Shown here: positions 27,390-36,052 of the stretch, in pieces
Layout of the letters: each line of letters opens with the position of its first letter
Numbering within the stretch: the stretch's first letter is position 1
Source: Phycisphaerae bacterium
GTDB taxonomy: Bacteria; Planctomycetota; Phycisphaerae; SM23-33
Direction of reading: 5' to 3'
DNA: 64,000 nt
Assembly: GCA_018335035.1 (NCBI GenBank)
Contig: JAGXKT010000008.1
Location: 1 to 64,000, forward strand
Notes under the pieces: generated by a model
Told to the model about the DNA's origin: nothing
Seen by the model: only the letters and a program-made list of their open reading frames with translations
Database searches by the model: none
Position numbers and translations under genes: made by a program

Positions 27390-28166
27390 ATGAGAGACAG
27401 GTGTGGACAAGCCGCTGGATTTACGCTGCTCGAACTGTTGGTCGTCATCGCCATCATCGCAGCGCTGGTCAGCATCCTGATGCCCTCGCTGGAGCAGGCC
27501 CGCGTTCTGGCCCGGCGCACGCAGTGCCTGGCGAATCTGAGCAGTCTCGGGCGGACCATGGCGTCCTACCATGCTGATAACGGAGAGACGTTCTGGCCTT
27601 GTGTGGTGTACGACCACCCCGAGCCCGGGACGCACACCTACTTCTGGGGTACGGCGACGGTCCCCGTTGATCGTGCGCCCAGCGGGCTGATGCAATACTG
27701 CGATGGCAAAGTGGGCTACCTGCTGTGCCCGTCGATGCGTTGGGGTCAGTACGTCCCCCAGGGCGGCGTGGACGAACCGACCACCACCTACGGGTACAAC
27801 GCGTGGTGTCTCGATCCGGCCTACTGGGGGCGGCGGGACGACGAGGGAGATCCGCTTTCGCGCAAGCGCGCGCACGACTTGAATCGACCGTCCGACCTGT
27901 TCGTCTTCGCCGACGCGGCGATGTACTGGTCGCCGGCCGGCGTGCCCATTTTTCAGAACAGCACGTCGCTCGACCCACCCACGCTCGGCAGCTGGGGGGC
28001 GAACGATACGCCGACGACGCACTTCCGCCATGACGGGCGCGCCGGCGCGCTATGCGCCGACGGGCACGCGGCGACATTCGACCCCGCCGGCGGGCGTATG
28101 CCTGTGCCCGAACGCAACCTTGGTTTTGTCGGAGAGACCAATGTGCCGCATTACGGTCAGGATTAG
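27390..28166 (+). CDS. Pseudopilin-like protein with H-X9-DG C-terminal domain
   Basis: 258 residues. The type IV prepilin-like start is [20 protein letters not shown] with the cleavage Gly before Phe and Glu at position 5. The end carries the H-X9-DG signature (His214, then Asp224-Gly225), a family expanded in Planctomycetota and Lentisphaerota. Such proteins resemble major pseudopilins of type II secretion-like systems; individual roles are mostly unknown. The start lacks a strong ribosome site. It follows the PEP-CTERM gene by 59 bp and overlaps the lipoprotein gene by 26 bp. Confidence 0.85.
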   Translation: MRDRCGQAAGFTLLELLVVIAIIAALVSILMPSLEQARVLARRTQCLANLSSLGRTMASYHADNGETFWPCVVYDHPEPGTHTYFWGTATVPVDRAPSGLMQYCDGKVGYLLCPSMRWGQYVPQGGVDEPTTTYGYNAWCLDPAYWGRRDDEGDPLSRKRAHDLNRPSDLFVFADAAMYWSPAGVPIFQNSTSLDPPTLGSWGANDTPTTHFRHDGRAGALCADGHAATFDPAGGRMPVPERNLGFVGETNVPHYGQD

Positions 28167-28542
28167 CTTTGTCTTCGGGGTGGCGATGCTGCTGGGCGGC
28201 TGTGGCCGGGAGTACGGGCACGAACGCCTGGACGACGCCTCGGAGCCGTCGCGTCGTGTCCGCGAGATGATCGCGGCGCTGCGGTCGGCCGGCACGGAGA
28301 ACCTCGCTGTGGTCTATCACGCTCAGTGTGTGGCCGAACTGAGTGAGGACCGCGCCGACCGCCTGCGCACGGCGCTGCGCCGTATTGCTCAAGCCGACGC
28401 CGCTGAACTGCGCAAACTCGATGCCTACGGGGGCGATGTACTTCGTGCGTCGATCGAGCTTCAAAGCGGTCAGCGCCGCAAGACAGTGTTTCTGCTTCTG
28501 GTGGCTAAGGGTGACAAGCTTCTGTGGGCGGGCGTGAACTGA
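28141..28542 (+). CDS. Small putative lipoprotein
   Basis: 133 residues. ATG at 28141 with GGAGAG just upstream. A short hydrophobic leader ends in LLGGC, a plausible lipobox with the lipidated Cys near residue 21. The rest is a charged helical domain with repeated alanine-arginine helices and no recognised motif. It overlaps the pseudopilin gene, so the two are probably translated together. The function is unknown. Confidence 0.7.
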   Translation: MCRITVRISFVFGVAMLLGGCGREYGHERLDDASEPSRRVREMIAALRSAGTENLAVVYHAQCVAELSEDRADRLRTALRRIAQADAAELRKLDAYGGDVLRASIELQSGQRRKTVFLLLVAKGDKLLWAGVN

Positions 28543-28642
28543 CGGTGATGGAATCCCGACGGGCGGGGCTCGGGCGGCTGCCATGCCGGTCCGATGCCCC
28601 GCGCCGTTTTCATTGCCGTGTCGGCGGGGGCACGTTGGCGGA

Positions 28643-29437
28643 CTAACGAGAGGCCTTGTCGGCTTTGCCCGCGAGGATGCGTCCCAGCGCTACCAGCCCG
28701 CGGGCCAGCAGCGTGATCGTCAGCAGCACCAGCAGGTTCGCCCACACGTACGTCAGCAGCGGCCAGGCCGACTTCTGCAGCAGCCAGCCGAACCGTTCGC
28801 TGATCGCTCCGGCAAGGGCGATGCCGCCGGCGACGACGACCACGGCCGCCAGCGTCGGACGCATCGGTCGCGTCACCGGCGAGAGCCGTACCGACAGGCA
28901 CGCGGCGAGATAGACGAACAGCGGCCCCGTCCACGTCCGCCAGGCGAAATCGCCCAGCGCCTCGAACATCCGTCGCAGGAGCGTCACGTGAACGTGTACG
29001 TGGTCCCAGAGCTGCGACCAGCTTGTCGGTAGCGTCTTGGGCAACTCGTCACCGGCCGACAGCGGGCCCTGCATGAATTGCCCGACGACGGGCTCACCGA
29101 GAAGGGCGTGGGCGGCCAGGACGGCGCCGATGCACGCGACGATGGACAGCACGCTGGCCAGCACGGGCCCGACGACCTTGATGCCTGCGGCCGCGTCGGT
29201 CGTCGGCTCGCTCGTCGAGCGTTTGTCCTTCCCGGGCAGATCGATGATGCGCGCGCGGCGAATCTCGCCGCCCGTGATCAGGCACCCGAAGATGTAGGCC
29301 ATCTCCGAGACGACCGTCCCGGGCAGCAGCGCCCAGTGCACGTACGCCGGGCGCGTCAGCGACGTCCACATTCGATAGACGCCGACGCCTGCGAAGAGAA
29401 TCAACACGAACCAGACGGTAAAGGCGGCGTAGACCAC
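28643..29437 (-). CDS. Polytopic membrane protein of unknown function
   Basis: 264 residues starting with GTG at 29437 (GGGAG upstream). About six membrane segments: one at the N-terminus (VWFVLILFAGVGVYRMW), one or two around 40-55 and 85-110, and three to four in the second half (LTYVWANLLVLLTITLLARG near the end). A charged cytoplasmic or periplasmic loop lies near residues 60-80. No catalytic motif is visible. It is convergent with the lipoprotein gene and divergent from the NfnA-like gene. Confidence 0.7.
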   Translation of the reverse strand: MVYAAFTVWFVLILFAGVGVYRMWTSLTRPAYVHWALLPGTVVSEMAYIFGCLITGGEIRRARIIDLPGKDKRSTSEPTTDAAAGIKVVGPVLASVLSIVACIGAVLAAHALLGEPVVGQFMQGPLSAGDELPKTLPTSWSQLWDHVHVHVTLLRRMFEALGDFAWRTWTGPLFVYLAACLSVRLSPVTRPMRPTLAAVVVVAGGIALAGAISERFGWLLQKSAWPLLTYVWANLLVLLTITLLARGLVALGRILAGKADKASR

Positions 29438-29666
29438 GATTTCGCTCCCGATCGCCGCGCGGCCCCCGCCGACGGCGCATTGACTATCTATCGGCCTGAG
29501 AGGGCGGTTTTCTGCACCGCGTTGGGACGGCGTGGTTCGGTATGCTGTTAGCGTTTCTTATGCGCCCTATTCGCCTCGGTGGCGGCGTCGGCATTGTCGG
29601 TCATGGCGGGAAGATGCTAGACTGAAGGTCTGCGAATTGGACGCGTGGCCGGGAAAGGACCCCGCG

Positions 29667-30497
29667 ATGTACGAGGTCATTCACAACGAGGAGCTGGCCC
29701 CTGAGGTCTGGCGGCTGGTGGTTCGCGCGCCGCGTGTGGCGGACGCCCGCAAGCCGGGGCAGTTCGTCATCGTCCGCGCCAGCGAGGCGTGCGAGCGGAT
29801 TCCGCTGACCATCGCCGATGCCGATGCCGACGAGGGGACGATCACGCTGGTCGTCCAGGCCGTCGGCGACAGCACGCGGGAGATCGCGTCCGTGCCCGCC
29901 GGCGGGGCAATGCGCGATGTGGCCGGACCGCTGGGCCGACCGACCGAGATCGAACAGTGGGGGCGCGTCGCCTGCGTCGGCGGCGGGGTGGGCACAGCGG
30001 TGCTGTTCCCGCTGGCTAAGGCCTTGGCCGAGGCGGGCAACGCGGTGACCACGCTTATCGGCGGGCGCAGCGAACCGCACGTGATTTTGCGCGACGAACT
30101 GGCCGCGTTTTGCGAGGACGTCCGCGTGACGACGGAGGACGGCTCGCTGGGGCGCAAGGGCTTCGTCACGGCCGAGTTGGAGGAGATGCTCGCCGACGAC
30201 GCCACGTGCCCGCAGGCCGTCTATGCCGTCGGGCCGGTCCCGATGATGAAGGCCGTCGTCGAATTGACCCGCCCGCAAGCGGTCAAGACCATCGTCAGCT
30301 TGAATCCGATCATGGTGGACGGAACCGGCATGTGCGGCGGCTGCCGCGTGACGGTCGGCGGCGAGGTGAAGTTCGCGTGCGTCGACGGGCCGGAATTCGA
30401 CGGGCACGCGGTCGATTTTGACGAGTTGTCCACCCGCCAGCGGACCTACGAGGAAGACTACTGCCGCCTGGACGCGCAGTTTCGCCAGACGGAGTGA
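29667..30497 (+). CDS. NfnA/SudB-like FAD-NAD(P) oxidoreductase subunit
   Basis: 276 residues. Ferredoxin-NADP-reductase fold: the FAD part carries RIPLTIADADADEGTITLVV, the NAD part VACVGGGVGTAVLFPLAKAL, and the C-terminus has a [2Fe-2S]-type cysteine set in GTGMCGGCRVTVGGEVKFAC. With the next gene this matches the pair annotated as NADH-dependent ferredoxin:NADP oxidoreductase (Nfn) or sulfide dehydrogenase, which in anaerobes can bifurcate electrons. GGGAAAGGA precedes the ATG at 29667. Confidence 0.88.
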   Translation: MYEVIHNEELAPEVWRLVVRAPRVADARKPGQFVIVRASEACERIPLTIADADADEGTITLVVQAVGDSTREIASVPAGGAMRDVAGPLGRPTEIEQWGRVACVGGGVGTAVLFPLAKALAEAGNAVTTLIGGRSEPHVILRDELAAFCEDVRVTTEDGSLGRKGFVTAELEEMLADDATCPQAVYAVGPVPMMKAVVELTRPQAVKTIVSLNPIMVDGTGMCGGCRVTVGGEVKFACVDGPEFDGHAVDFDELSTRQRTYEEDYCRLDAQFRQTE

Positions 30498-30617
30498 CAC
30501 CGGCAGGCCGCGGATGGCGTAGAGGGCTTCCGCGTGTGCCGCTGGAGCGTCTGCATGGGCCAAACGGCAGGCCGTAATGTCTGAGTCATCTGTGGATAAC
30601 GTTGTTGTGAGCGTCCC

Positions 30618-32036
30618 ATGAGCACGACAGAAACGCCGACAGCGAAAGAGCGCATGGCCATCGAGCGGGCGGCGATGCCTGAGCAGCCCGCCGAGGAGCG
30701 CGTGCGGAACTTCAACGAGGTCAACCTCGGTCTGGTAGAGGAGGTCGCCGTGCGCGAGGCACAGCGGTGCCTCCAATGCAAGAATCGCCCGTGCGTTCAG
30801 GGCTGCCCGGTGGGGCTGCGGATTCCGGAGTTCCTGGAGAAGATCGCCGCGCGGGATTTTGCAGCCGCGGCGGAGATTCTGCAGGCCGACAACGCTCTTC
30901 CCGCCACGACCGGTCGCGTCTGCCCGCAGGAGGAGCAGTGCGAGCGGTTGTGCGTGCGTGGCAAGCGGGGCGAGCCGGTGGCGATCGGCTGGTTGGAGCG
31001 GTTCGTCGCCGACTGGATGGCCGAGCACGCCACGGCGCCGGCGTCGAAGGCCGATCCCAGCGGCTTCCGCGTGGCGGTGGTCGGCTCGGGTCCGGGCGGT
31101 CTGACGGCTGCGGGCGAACTGGCGCTTCGCGGGCACGAGGTGACGATCTTCGAGGCCCTGCACGACGCCGGCGGCGTATTGCGCTACGGCATACCGGAGT
31201 TTCGTCTTCCCAAGCGGATCATCGACCGCGAGGTGGCGAACCTCGAGGCGCTCGGGGTCGCGCTTGAGACGAACGTCGTTGTCGGGCGGACGCTGACAAT
31301 CGGGCAGATCCGCGAGCAGTTTGACGCGTGCTTCATCGCCAACGGCGCAGGCCTGCCGCGATTCTGCAACATCCCCGGCGAGAACCTCAAGGGCGTCTAC
31401 TCGGCCAACGAGTACCTGACGCGCGTTAACCTGATGGGCGCGTACCGCTACGAGTCGCGGACGCCGGTGGCGCGCGGGACGACAACGGTGGTCTTCGGCG
31501 GGGGCAACACGGCGATGGACTCGGTCCGGACGGCGCGGCGACTGGGCAGCGAGCGGGCGATCATCGCCTACCGCCGCGGTCGCGAGGAGATGCCCGCCCG
31601 CGCCGAGGAGGTCAAGCACGCCCAGGAGGAGGGCATCGAGTTCATGTTCCTGGTCAGCCCTACGGAGCTTCTCGGCGATGAGGACGGCTGGCTGCGTGCC
31701 GCGCGGTTGCAACGGATGGAGCTGGGCGAACCAGACGCGTCCGGGCGGCGGCGCCCCGTCCCCGTCGACGGCAGCGAGTTCGAACTGCCCTGCCAGGTGG
31801 CCGTTGCGGCCATCGGAACCAAGGCCAATCCGCTACTGACCGGTACGGCGCCGAACCTGCAACTCAACAAATGGGGCAACATCGAGACGAACGAGCGGCA
31901 CCAAACGTCGCTTCCGGACGTCTTTGCCGGCGGGGACATCGTTCGCGGCGGGGCGACGGTGATCCTGGCGATGGGCGACGGAAAGGCGGCCGCACGCGAG
32001 ATCGACGACTTCCTGCGAGAGGGCGCTTCGGCATAG
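30618..32036 (+). CDS. gltA: NfnB/GltA-like NADPH-dependent oxidoreductase large subunit
   Basis: 472 residues. The N-terminal iron-sulfur domain carries CLQCKNRPCVQGCPVG and VCPQEEQCERLCVRG for two [4Fe-4S] clusters; then an FAD domain (VAVVGSGPGGLTAAGELALR, YGIPEFRLPK) and an NADPH domain (VVFGGGNTAMDSVRTARRLG), ending DVFAGGDIVRGGATVILAMGDGK. This is the glutamate synthase small-subunit family, and beside the NfnA-like gene it most likely forms Nfn rather than glutamate synthase. No glutamate synthase large subunit is in the window. The two genes are 120 bp apart. Confidence 0.9.
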   Translation: MSTTETPTAKERMAIERAAMPEQPAEERVRNFNEVNLGLVEEVAVREAQRCLQCKNRPCVQGCPVGLRIPEFLEKIAARDFAAAAEILQADNALPATTGRVCPQEEQCERLCVRGKRGEPVAIGWLERFVADWMAEHATAPASKADPSGFRVAVVGSGPGGLTAAGELALRGHEVTIFEALHDAGGVLRYGIPEFRLPKRIIDREVANLEALGVALETNVVVGRTLTIGQIREQFDACFIANGAGLPRFCNIPGENLKGVYSANEYLTRVNLMGAYRYESRTPVARGTTTVVFGGGNTAMDSVRTARRLGSERAIIAYRRGREEMPARAEEVKHAQEEGIEFMFLVSPTELLGDEDGWLRAARLQRMELGEPDASGRRRPVPVDGSEFELPCQVAVAAIGTKANPLLTGTAPNLQLNKWGNIETNERHQTSLPDVFAGGDIVRGGATVILAMGDGKAAAREIDDFLREGASA

Positions 32037-32078
32037 GCGGCGGGGCCCGCGAGCGTCACCGGCGCCCTTGTCTTCGCG

Positions 32079-33830
32079 CTAATCGCCACCGGTAAATTCG
32101 GCGGTGGCTTCCAGCGACGTGATACCGGCGGTCAGGAGGGCAGCCGCCGCGCGGCGCCGTGCGTCGGCCGTTCGGCGACGGATCGATTCGATGTCGCCGG
32201 CGCGGACGGGCCCGGCGAGGGCGTCGCCGGCGATGCTCACGGCCGCCGCAAGTGCTCTGCCCGTGTAGCCGCTGTGACCGCACGCGGCGCAGCCGACGGC
32301 GCGGAACAACTCGTCGCCGGCAGCGTCGCCCAGCCAGTCCGGCGTCGTCGTCTCGCCCGGACGTTTGCAGTGCTCGCAGAGCCGCGCGACGGCGCAGGTC
32401 TCCACGACGGTCGAGAGCGTCTCCGCCAGTGGCCAGGGCTCCACGCCCATCTCCAGAAGCTCGCCGATCGCGGCCGCGGCGTCGCGCGCCTGCATGGCCG
32501 CGAGAATCGTCACGCCACTACGGGCGGCCTCCAGGGCGTCCAGCGCCGTCGCGGGGTCGCGCAGGTCGTCTATCGCGATGAGGTCCATGTCCTGCGCCAC
32601 GGCGGCGCTCAGTGCGGTTGCGTAGCCCAACCCGTCGCGCCCGGCCGCGAGGATGTGCGCGAGTGTGCCGGGGGCGCCGCGCGGGCTCCGCGCCAGGACG
32701 CCAGCGGCGGCATCCGCTCCGGCGGCGCTTTCGGCCAGCGAATGCAGCAAGGCGGTCCGCCCCGTGCGCGGCGCTCCGGCCAAAAGGACCATCGCTCCCG
32801 GCGTCACGGCGAGCGCGCGCAAGCGACGGACGTCCTCGTCGCTTAGCCGCAGTGCGTCGAGCGCCATCGCCTCGTGCGTTGCGCGGTCCAGATGAATCGC
32901 GATGCGCTCGCCGCCGGTCGTCGGACACGTTGCGATCTGCAACGCACAGTCCCGTCCGTTTACCTTCATGTGAGCCGTGCCCTGCTGCGGTCGGCTGTGG
33001 GCGTTCGCCTTCAGGCCCGCCATCGTCTTGAGTCGCTCGACGATGCGGGCCTCCAGCCCCTCCGGGAGGTGCTCGGCGAATCCCGGCTTGGCCCGCAGTG
33101 CATATCCGACACGTAGCCGGAGCATCATCGTTTCGCCCGACGGCTCAAAGTGTACCGCCGTGGCGCCCTTGTCCAGGGCGTCGGCCAGCACGGCGCGAAT
33201 CACCTGCTCGGCGGCATCGCCCGTGGCCGCGTCGCTCGCCGGTTCGTACCGGCCGATAGCATCGGCCGGCTCTTCGAGCGCTTCGCCGGCCTGCTGCGGC
33301 GGCTCGCCAGGTGAGGCGTCTTCCTCGTCGTGCGGCTCAGGCGCAATGTCCGGCGGCGGCGCGGAGGAACGGGAGACCGGTTCGGTTGCGTCAAGGACGT
33401 CATCGTCCGATAGCCCGCCGGCTCGTTCGCCGCGCCACGGCGCTTCGGCCGGCGGCGCGTCGGGGGGGAATGCCTCCGCGTCGTCGCCGGGCATGTCGGC
33501 TTCTTCAAGGGTGGGTGCTTCACGTGGGCCCATATCCTCGGCCGGATCAGCCGCGATGCGCCGCACCAGCAGCTTGCGCGCACGGCGATCAGCGTCTTCA
33601 TCCGCCTGGGCGCCGGGGGCGTTCTCGAACCGCGCACCGGCGAGGATCTCCGATAAGTCCACTCCGCGGTCCTGCAGAAAGCTGACCAGCCCGCGCTCCG
33701 ATATACGGATGCTCCCCTCGGGCATGCGGCGGACGGGCAGCCACCCCTTCTGAATCCACTCGACGACCGTCCCCGGCGTCTGGCCGAGCAGTTCGGCGAC
33801 CTGATACGTGGTAAACGTCCTCTCAGACAT
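32079..33830 (-). CDS. HTH-fused, degenerate GspE/PilB-type ATPase
   Basis: 583 residues. ATG at 33830 has GGAGG 6 bp upstream. Residues 1-60 form a MerR/excisionase-like helix-turn-helix (YQVAELLGQTPGTVVEWIQK, RRMPEGSIRISERGLVSFLQ). About 70-200 is an acidic, proline-rich linker. About 205-580 matches the T2SS/type IV pilus ATPase, including the zinc tetracysteine C485-x2-C488 and C514-x2-C517. The Walker A is GAPRTGRTA, with Arg358 replacing the ATP-binding Lys, and the Walker B reads DLIAIDDLRD instead of the usual GEIRD. It therefore may bind DNA and no longer hydrolyse ATP normally. It could be a regulator derived from a pilus motor. Confidence 0.85.
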   Translation of the reverse strand: MSERTFTTYQVAELLGQTPGTVVEWIQKGWLPVRRMPEGSIRISERGLVSFLQDRGVDLSEILAGARFENAPGAQADEDADRRARKLLVRRIAADPAEDMGPREAPTLEEADMPGDDAEAFPPDAPPAEAPWRGERAGGLSDDDVLDATEPVSRSSAPPPDIAPEPHDEEDASPGEPPQQAGEALEEPADAIGRYEPASDAATGDAAEQVIRAVLADALDKGATAVHFEPSGETMMLRLRVGYALRAKPGFAEHLPEGLEARIVERLKTMAGLKANAHSRPQQGTAHMKVNGRDCALQIATCPTTGGERIAIHLDRATHEAMALDALRLSDEDVRRLRALAVTPGAMVLLAGAPRTGRTALLHSLAESAAGADAAAGVLARSPRGAPGTLAHILAAGRDGLGYATALSAAVAQDMDLIAIDDLRDPATALDALEAARSGVTILAAMQARDAAAAIGELLEMGVEPWPLAETLSTVVETCAVARLCEHCKRPGETTTPDWLGDAAGDELFRAVGCAACGHSGYTGRALAAAVSIAGDALAGPVRAGDIESIRRRTADARRRAAAALLTAGITSLEATAEFTGGD

Positions 33831-33988
33831 CGCGGCCTCCTGCGTTGATGCGGAACGTATTGTCCCACCGCTCGGCGAATCCGTCAACGCCGCCGTTGCT
33901 TGTCAGACGAGGCGGGCGTTGGTAGACTCTGCGTTTCGGCGTCGCCGTGCGGCGACGCCGAACCCCTACAAGCGCGAAGGAACAGGAC

Positions 33989-35089
33989 ATGAGGATTGCG
34001 GTCATCGGGGGCGACGGAACCGGGCCCGAGGTGGTCGCCGAAGGGCTCAAGGTGCTTCAGGCGGTTGCCGAGAAGGTCGGCTTCGACTACGAGACGACGG
34101 ATTTCGACGTCAGCGGCGACCGGTACCTGGCCGCCGGAGGCGACCCGAACGTCGCGTCGATCCCCGTGATCCGCGACGAGGAAATCGACGCGCTGCGCGC
34201 CTACGACGCGATTTACCTCGGCGCGGTCGGGCATCCGGACATCGCCCCGGGCATCCTGGAAAAGGGGCTGCTGCTGCATCTGCGGTTCGCGCTGGACCAG
34301 TACGTCAACCTTCGTCCGGTTAAGCTCTACCCCGGCGTCGAGACGCCGCTGGCCGGCAAAGGTCCGGAGGACGTCGACTTCGTCGTGGTCCGCGAGAATA
34401 CCGAGGGGCTGTACACCGGCATGGGCGGCGTGCAGTACGCCGGCACCGCCACCGAGGTCGCCACGCAGATCATGTGCAACACGCGCCACGGTGTCGAACG
34501 CGCGATCCGCTACGCCTTCGAGCTGTGCCGCCGCCGCAACGACAAGAAACGCCTCACGCTGGTCGGCAAGACGAACGTGCTGACCCACGCCCACGGGCTG
34601 TGGTACCGCGCGTTCTGCGAGATCGGCGAGGAGTATGACGATATCGAGAAGGACTACAACCACGTCGACGCCTGCTGCATGTGGTTCGTCAAGAACCCCG
34701 AGTACTACGACACCATCGTCGTCTGCAACATGTTCGGCGACATCATTACCGACCTCGGCGCGATGATCCAGGGCGGCATGGGTGTCGCCGCCGGCGGCAA
34801 CATCAACCCGGACGGCGTGTCCATGTTCGAGCCCATCGGCGGCTCGGCGCCAAAGTACACGGGCCAAAACGTCATCAATCCCGTCGCGGCCGTCGCGTCA
34901 TTGGCGATGCTCCTGCGCGAAACCGGCCAGAACACCTCTGACGCCAAGCTCATCGAGGCCGGCGATCGTGTCGAGGCGGCCATCATGGCCGTGACGCCCA
35001 AAATGAAAAGCCAGTCCGCCAAGCGAATGGGGTATTCGACGAGCGAGGTCGGCGACCTGATCGCGGCCGCCGTCGCCGAGGCGCAGTAG
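33989..35089 (+). CDS. Isopropylmalate/isocitrate dehydrogenase-family enzyme
   Basis: 366 residues. AAGGA precedes the ATG at 33989. Metal-dependent beta-decarboxylating dehydrogenase: GGDGTGPEVVAEGL at the start, LRFALDQYVNLRPVKLYPGV, VVRENTEGLYTGMGGVQYAG, then VCNMFGDIITDLGAMIQGG and EPIGGSAPKY. The RENTEGLY pattern resembles tartrate/3-isopropylmalate-type members more than classic bacterial LeuB, so the label leuB would be a guess; leucine synthesis is one possibility. The HTH-ATPase is divergent, and no leuCD is present. Confidence 0.87.
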   Translation: MRIAVIGGDGTGPEVVAEGLKVLQAVAEKVGFDYETTDFDVSGDRYLAAGGDPNVASIPVIRDEEIDALRAYDAIYLGAVGHPDIAPGILEKGLLLHLRFALDQYVNLRPVKLYPGVETPLAGKGPEDVDFVVVRENTEGLYTGMGGVQYAGTATEVATQIMCNTRHGVERAIRYAFELCRRRNDKKRLTLVGKTNVLTHAHGLWYRAFCEIGEEYDDIEKDYNHVDACCMWFVKNPEYYDTIVVCNMFGDIITDLGAMIQGGMGVAAGGNINPDGVSMFEPIGGSAPKYTGQNVINPVAAVASLAMLLRETGQNTSDAKLIEAGDRVEAAIMAVTPKMKSQSAKRMGYSTSEVGDLIAAAVAEAQ

Positions 35090-35124
35090 CGGCGCAGGCA
35101 GCTGGCAGACCAAAACGGCCGTGC

Positions 35125-35884
35125 TCAGCGGGATGCCTTGTCGAGTTTCAAGAACTTCCGAAAGGGCTCGTACTCTACGGTCAAGCTCCAGTCGGTTCGC
35201 TGGTTTAAGCGACGAGCACCGCCAGGCAGGAGCCGGTGGCTACGCGTCATAAAGGCGACGTTCACCACCTGCTTTCCGCAGTCTTTGGCAACTTGGACTG
35301 CTGGCACGTAGTCTTGGTCACCTGAGACGATCACGGCCACATCGTAGATGTCACGGAGCATCAGTAGGTCGGTTGCAAGTTTGACATCCACAGCTTTTTC
35401 GCGGCCAAATGAACGATAGAAGAGGTTGTAGGCGATCGTGCCTTCCCGTCTAAATTCGATGGATCGATGGGTTTCTGCGATCTTGTCGTGTACTGCACTC
35501 CAGCCATCGAAACGCCGCTGCATCTTACGTCGCTCGGCAAGGAGGTCTTCCCGCCGCTTTCGCAGTTCCTGTGAGAGTGATTCGCCTGCCAGTTGGTCCA
35601 GTTGATCTCGGTTGTCCTTGTCCTTGCAGAGAAGCCGCTGCAGACGGCCTGGCTCTTTGTCAGCGCTGGGGAATTTATACGGGAAAAATCGATACGCCCC
35701 ACAACATACCAGTAGGTACGCAGACGTCGGGCATTGCCGCCTGAACTCATGCGAACCACCCAGTCGAAGAGCCCTTCCCAATCGGCGTTCTTTGGCAGGT
35801 AATCTTGTCGAAGTCTGCGAAGAGGTCGGTGATGCTATGGCGAAAATTCTCTCCGTCGATGAAGACACAGGCCCGTTGCAACAT
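35125..35884 (-). pseudogene. NYN-domain nuclease gene broken by two one-base frameshifts
   Basis: The natural start is ATG at 35884 with GGGGAG upstream; it reads MLQRACVFIDGENFRHSITD, then DLFADFDK, and hits a stop. The homologous text continues one frame away from about 35804 (DYLPKNADWEGLFDWVVRMS, then YWYVVGRIDF), and shifts again at the A-run 35684-35688 to FFPYKFPSADKEPG. That frame runs to the stop at 35125 with the SGDQDYVPAVQVAKDCGKQV core. Each shift is explained by a single missing base. Together they form a NYN (PIN-like RNase, LabA/DUF88) protein with FIDGEN and SGDxD acidic residues. The gene is AT-richer than its neighbours, suggesting horizontal origin. Sequencing error and true inactivation cannot be told apart here. 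Confidence 0.75.
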
Positions 35885-35902
35885 GACGCTCCCCTAATAA
35901 TA

Positions 35903-35960
35903 GGCGGAGGGCACGCAGCCCTCCGCGGAGGTATCCAGGTCTGGGACACACCCAGACCTT
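35903..35960 (-). repeat. Twin 9 bp hairpins in the leader of the NYN gene
   Basis: On the NYN coding strand: AGGTCTGGG and CCCAGACCT (35937-35945 and 35951-35959) enclose the loop TGTGT, and GCGGAGGGC and GCCCTCCGC (35904-35912 and 35918-35926) enclose the loop TGCGT. Both have 9 bp stems and a five-base TGYGT loop, with 10 bases between them. They lie in the RNA leader between the promoter and the ATG. The stems differ in sequence, so they are not copies of one repeat. Confidence 0.7.
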
Positions 35961-35980
35961 TGATCGCAGATTAATACTCT

Positions 35981-36010
35981 ATATTACGACCGAAATGCGC
36001 CAGCGGTCAA
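35981..36010 (-). promoter_or_regulatory. Sigma-70-type promoter of the NYN gene
   Basis: On the minus strand TTGACC (bases 36010-36005) and TAATAT (35986-35981) are 18 bp apart, giving a start near 35974 and a leader of about 90 bases holding the two hairpins. The local DNA is unusually AT-rich. Confidence 0.55.
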
Positions 36011-36052
36011 CAAATTTCCGCTTTTTCTTGCAAACGACGCTCTGACTACCCC

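Noticed and set aside
35887-35949. Upstream in-frame extension of the NYN reading frame (MSQTWIPPRR...)
   Set aside because: It arises from the frame created by the two indels and from the hairpin leader; the homologous start is ATG 35884 with its own ribosome site.
35903-35960. CRISPR or type III toxin-antitoxin repeats beside the NYN gene
   Set aside because: Only two hairpins, with different stems and no direct repeats or spacers.
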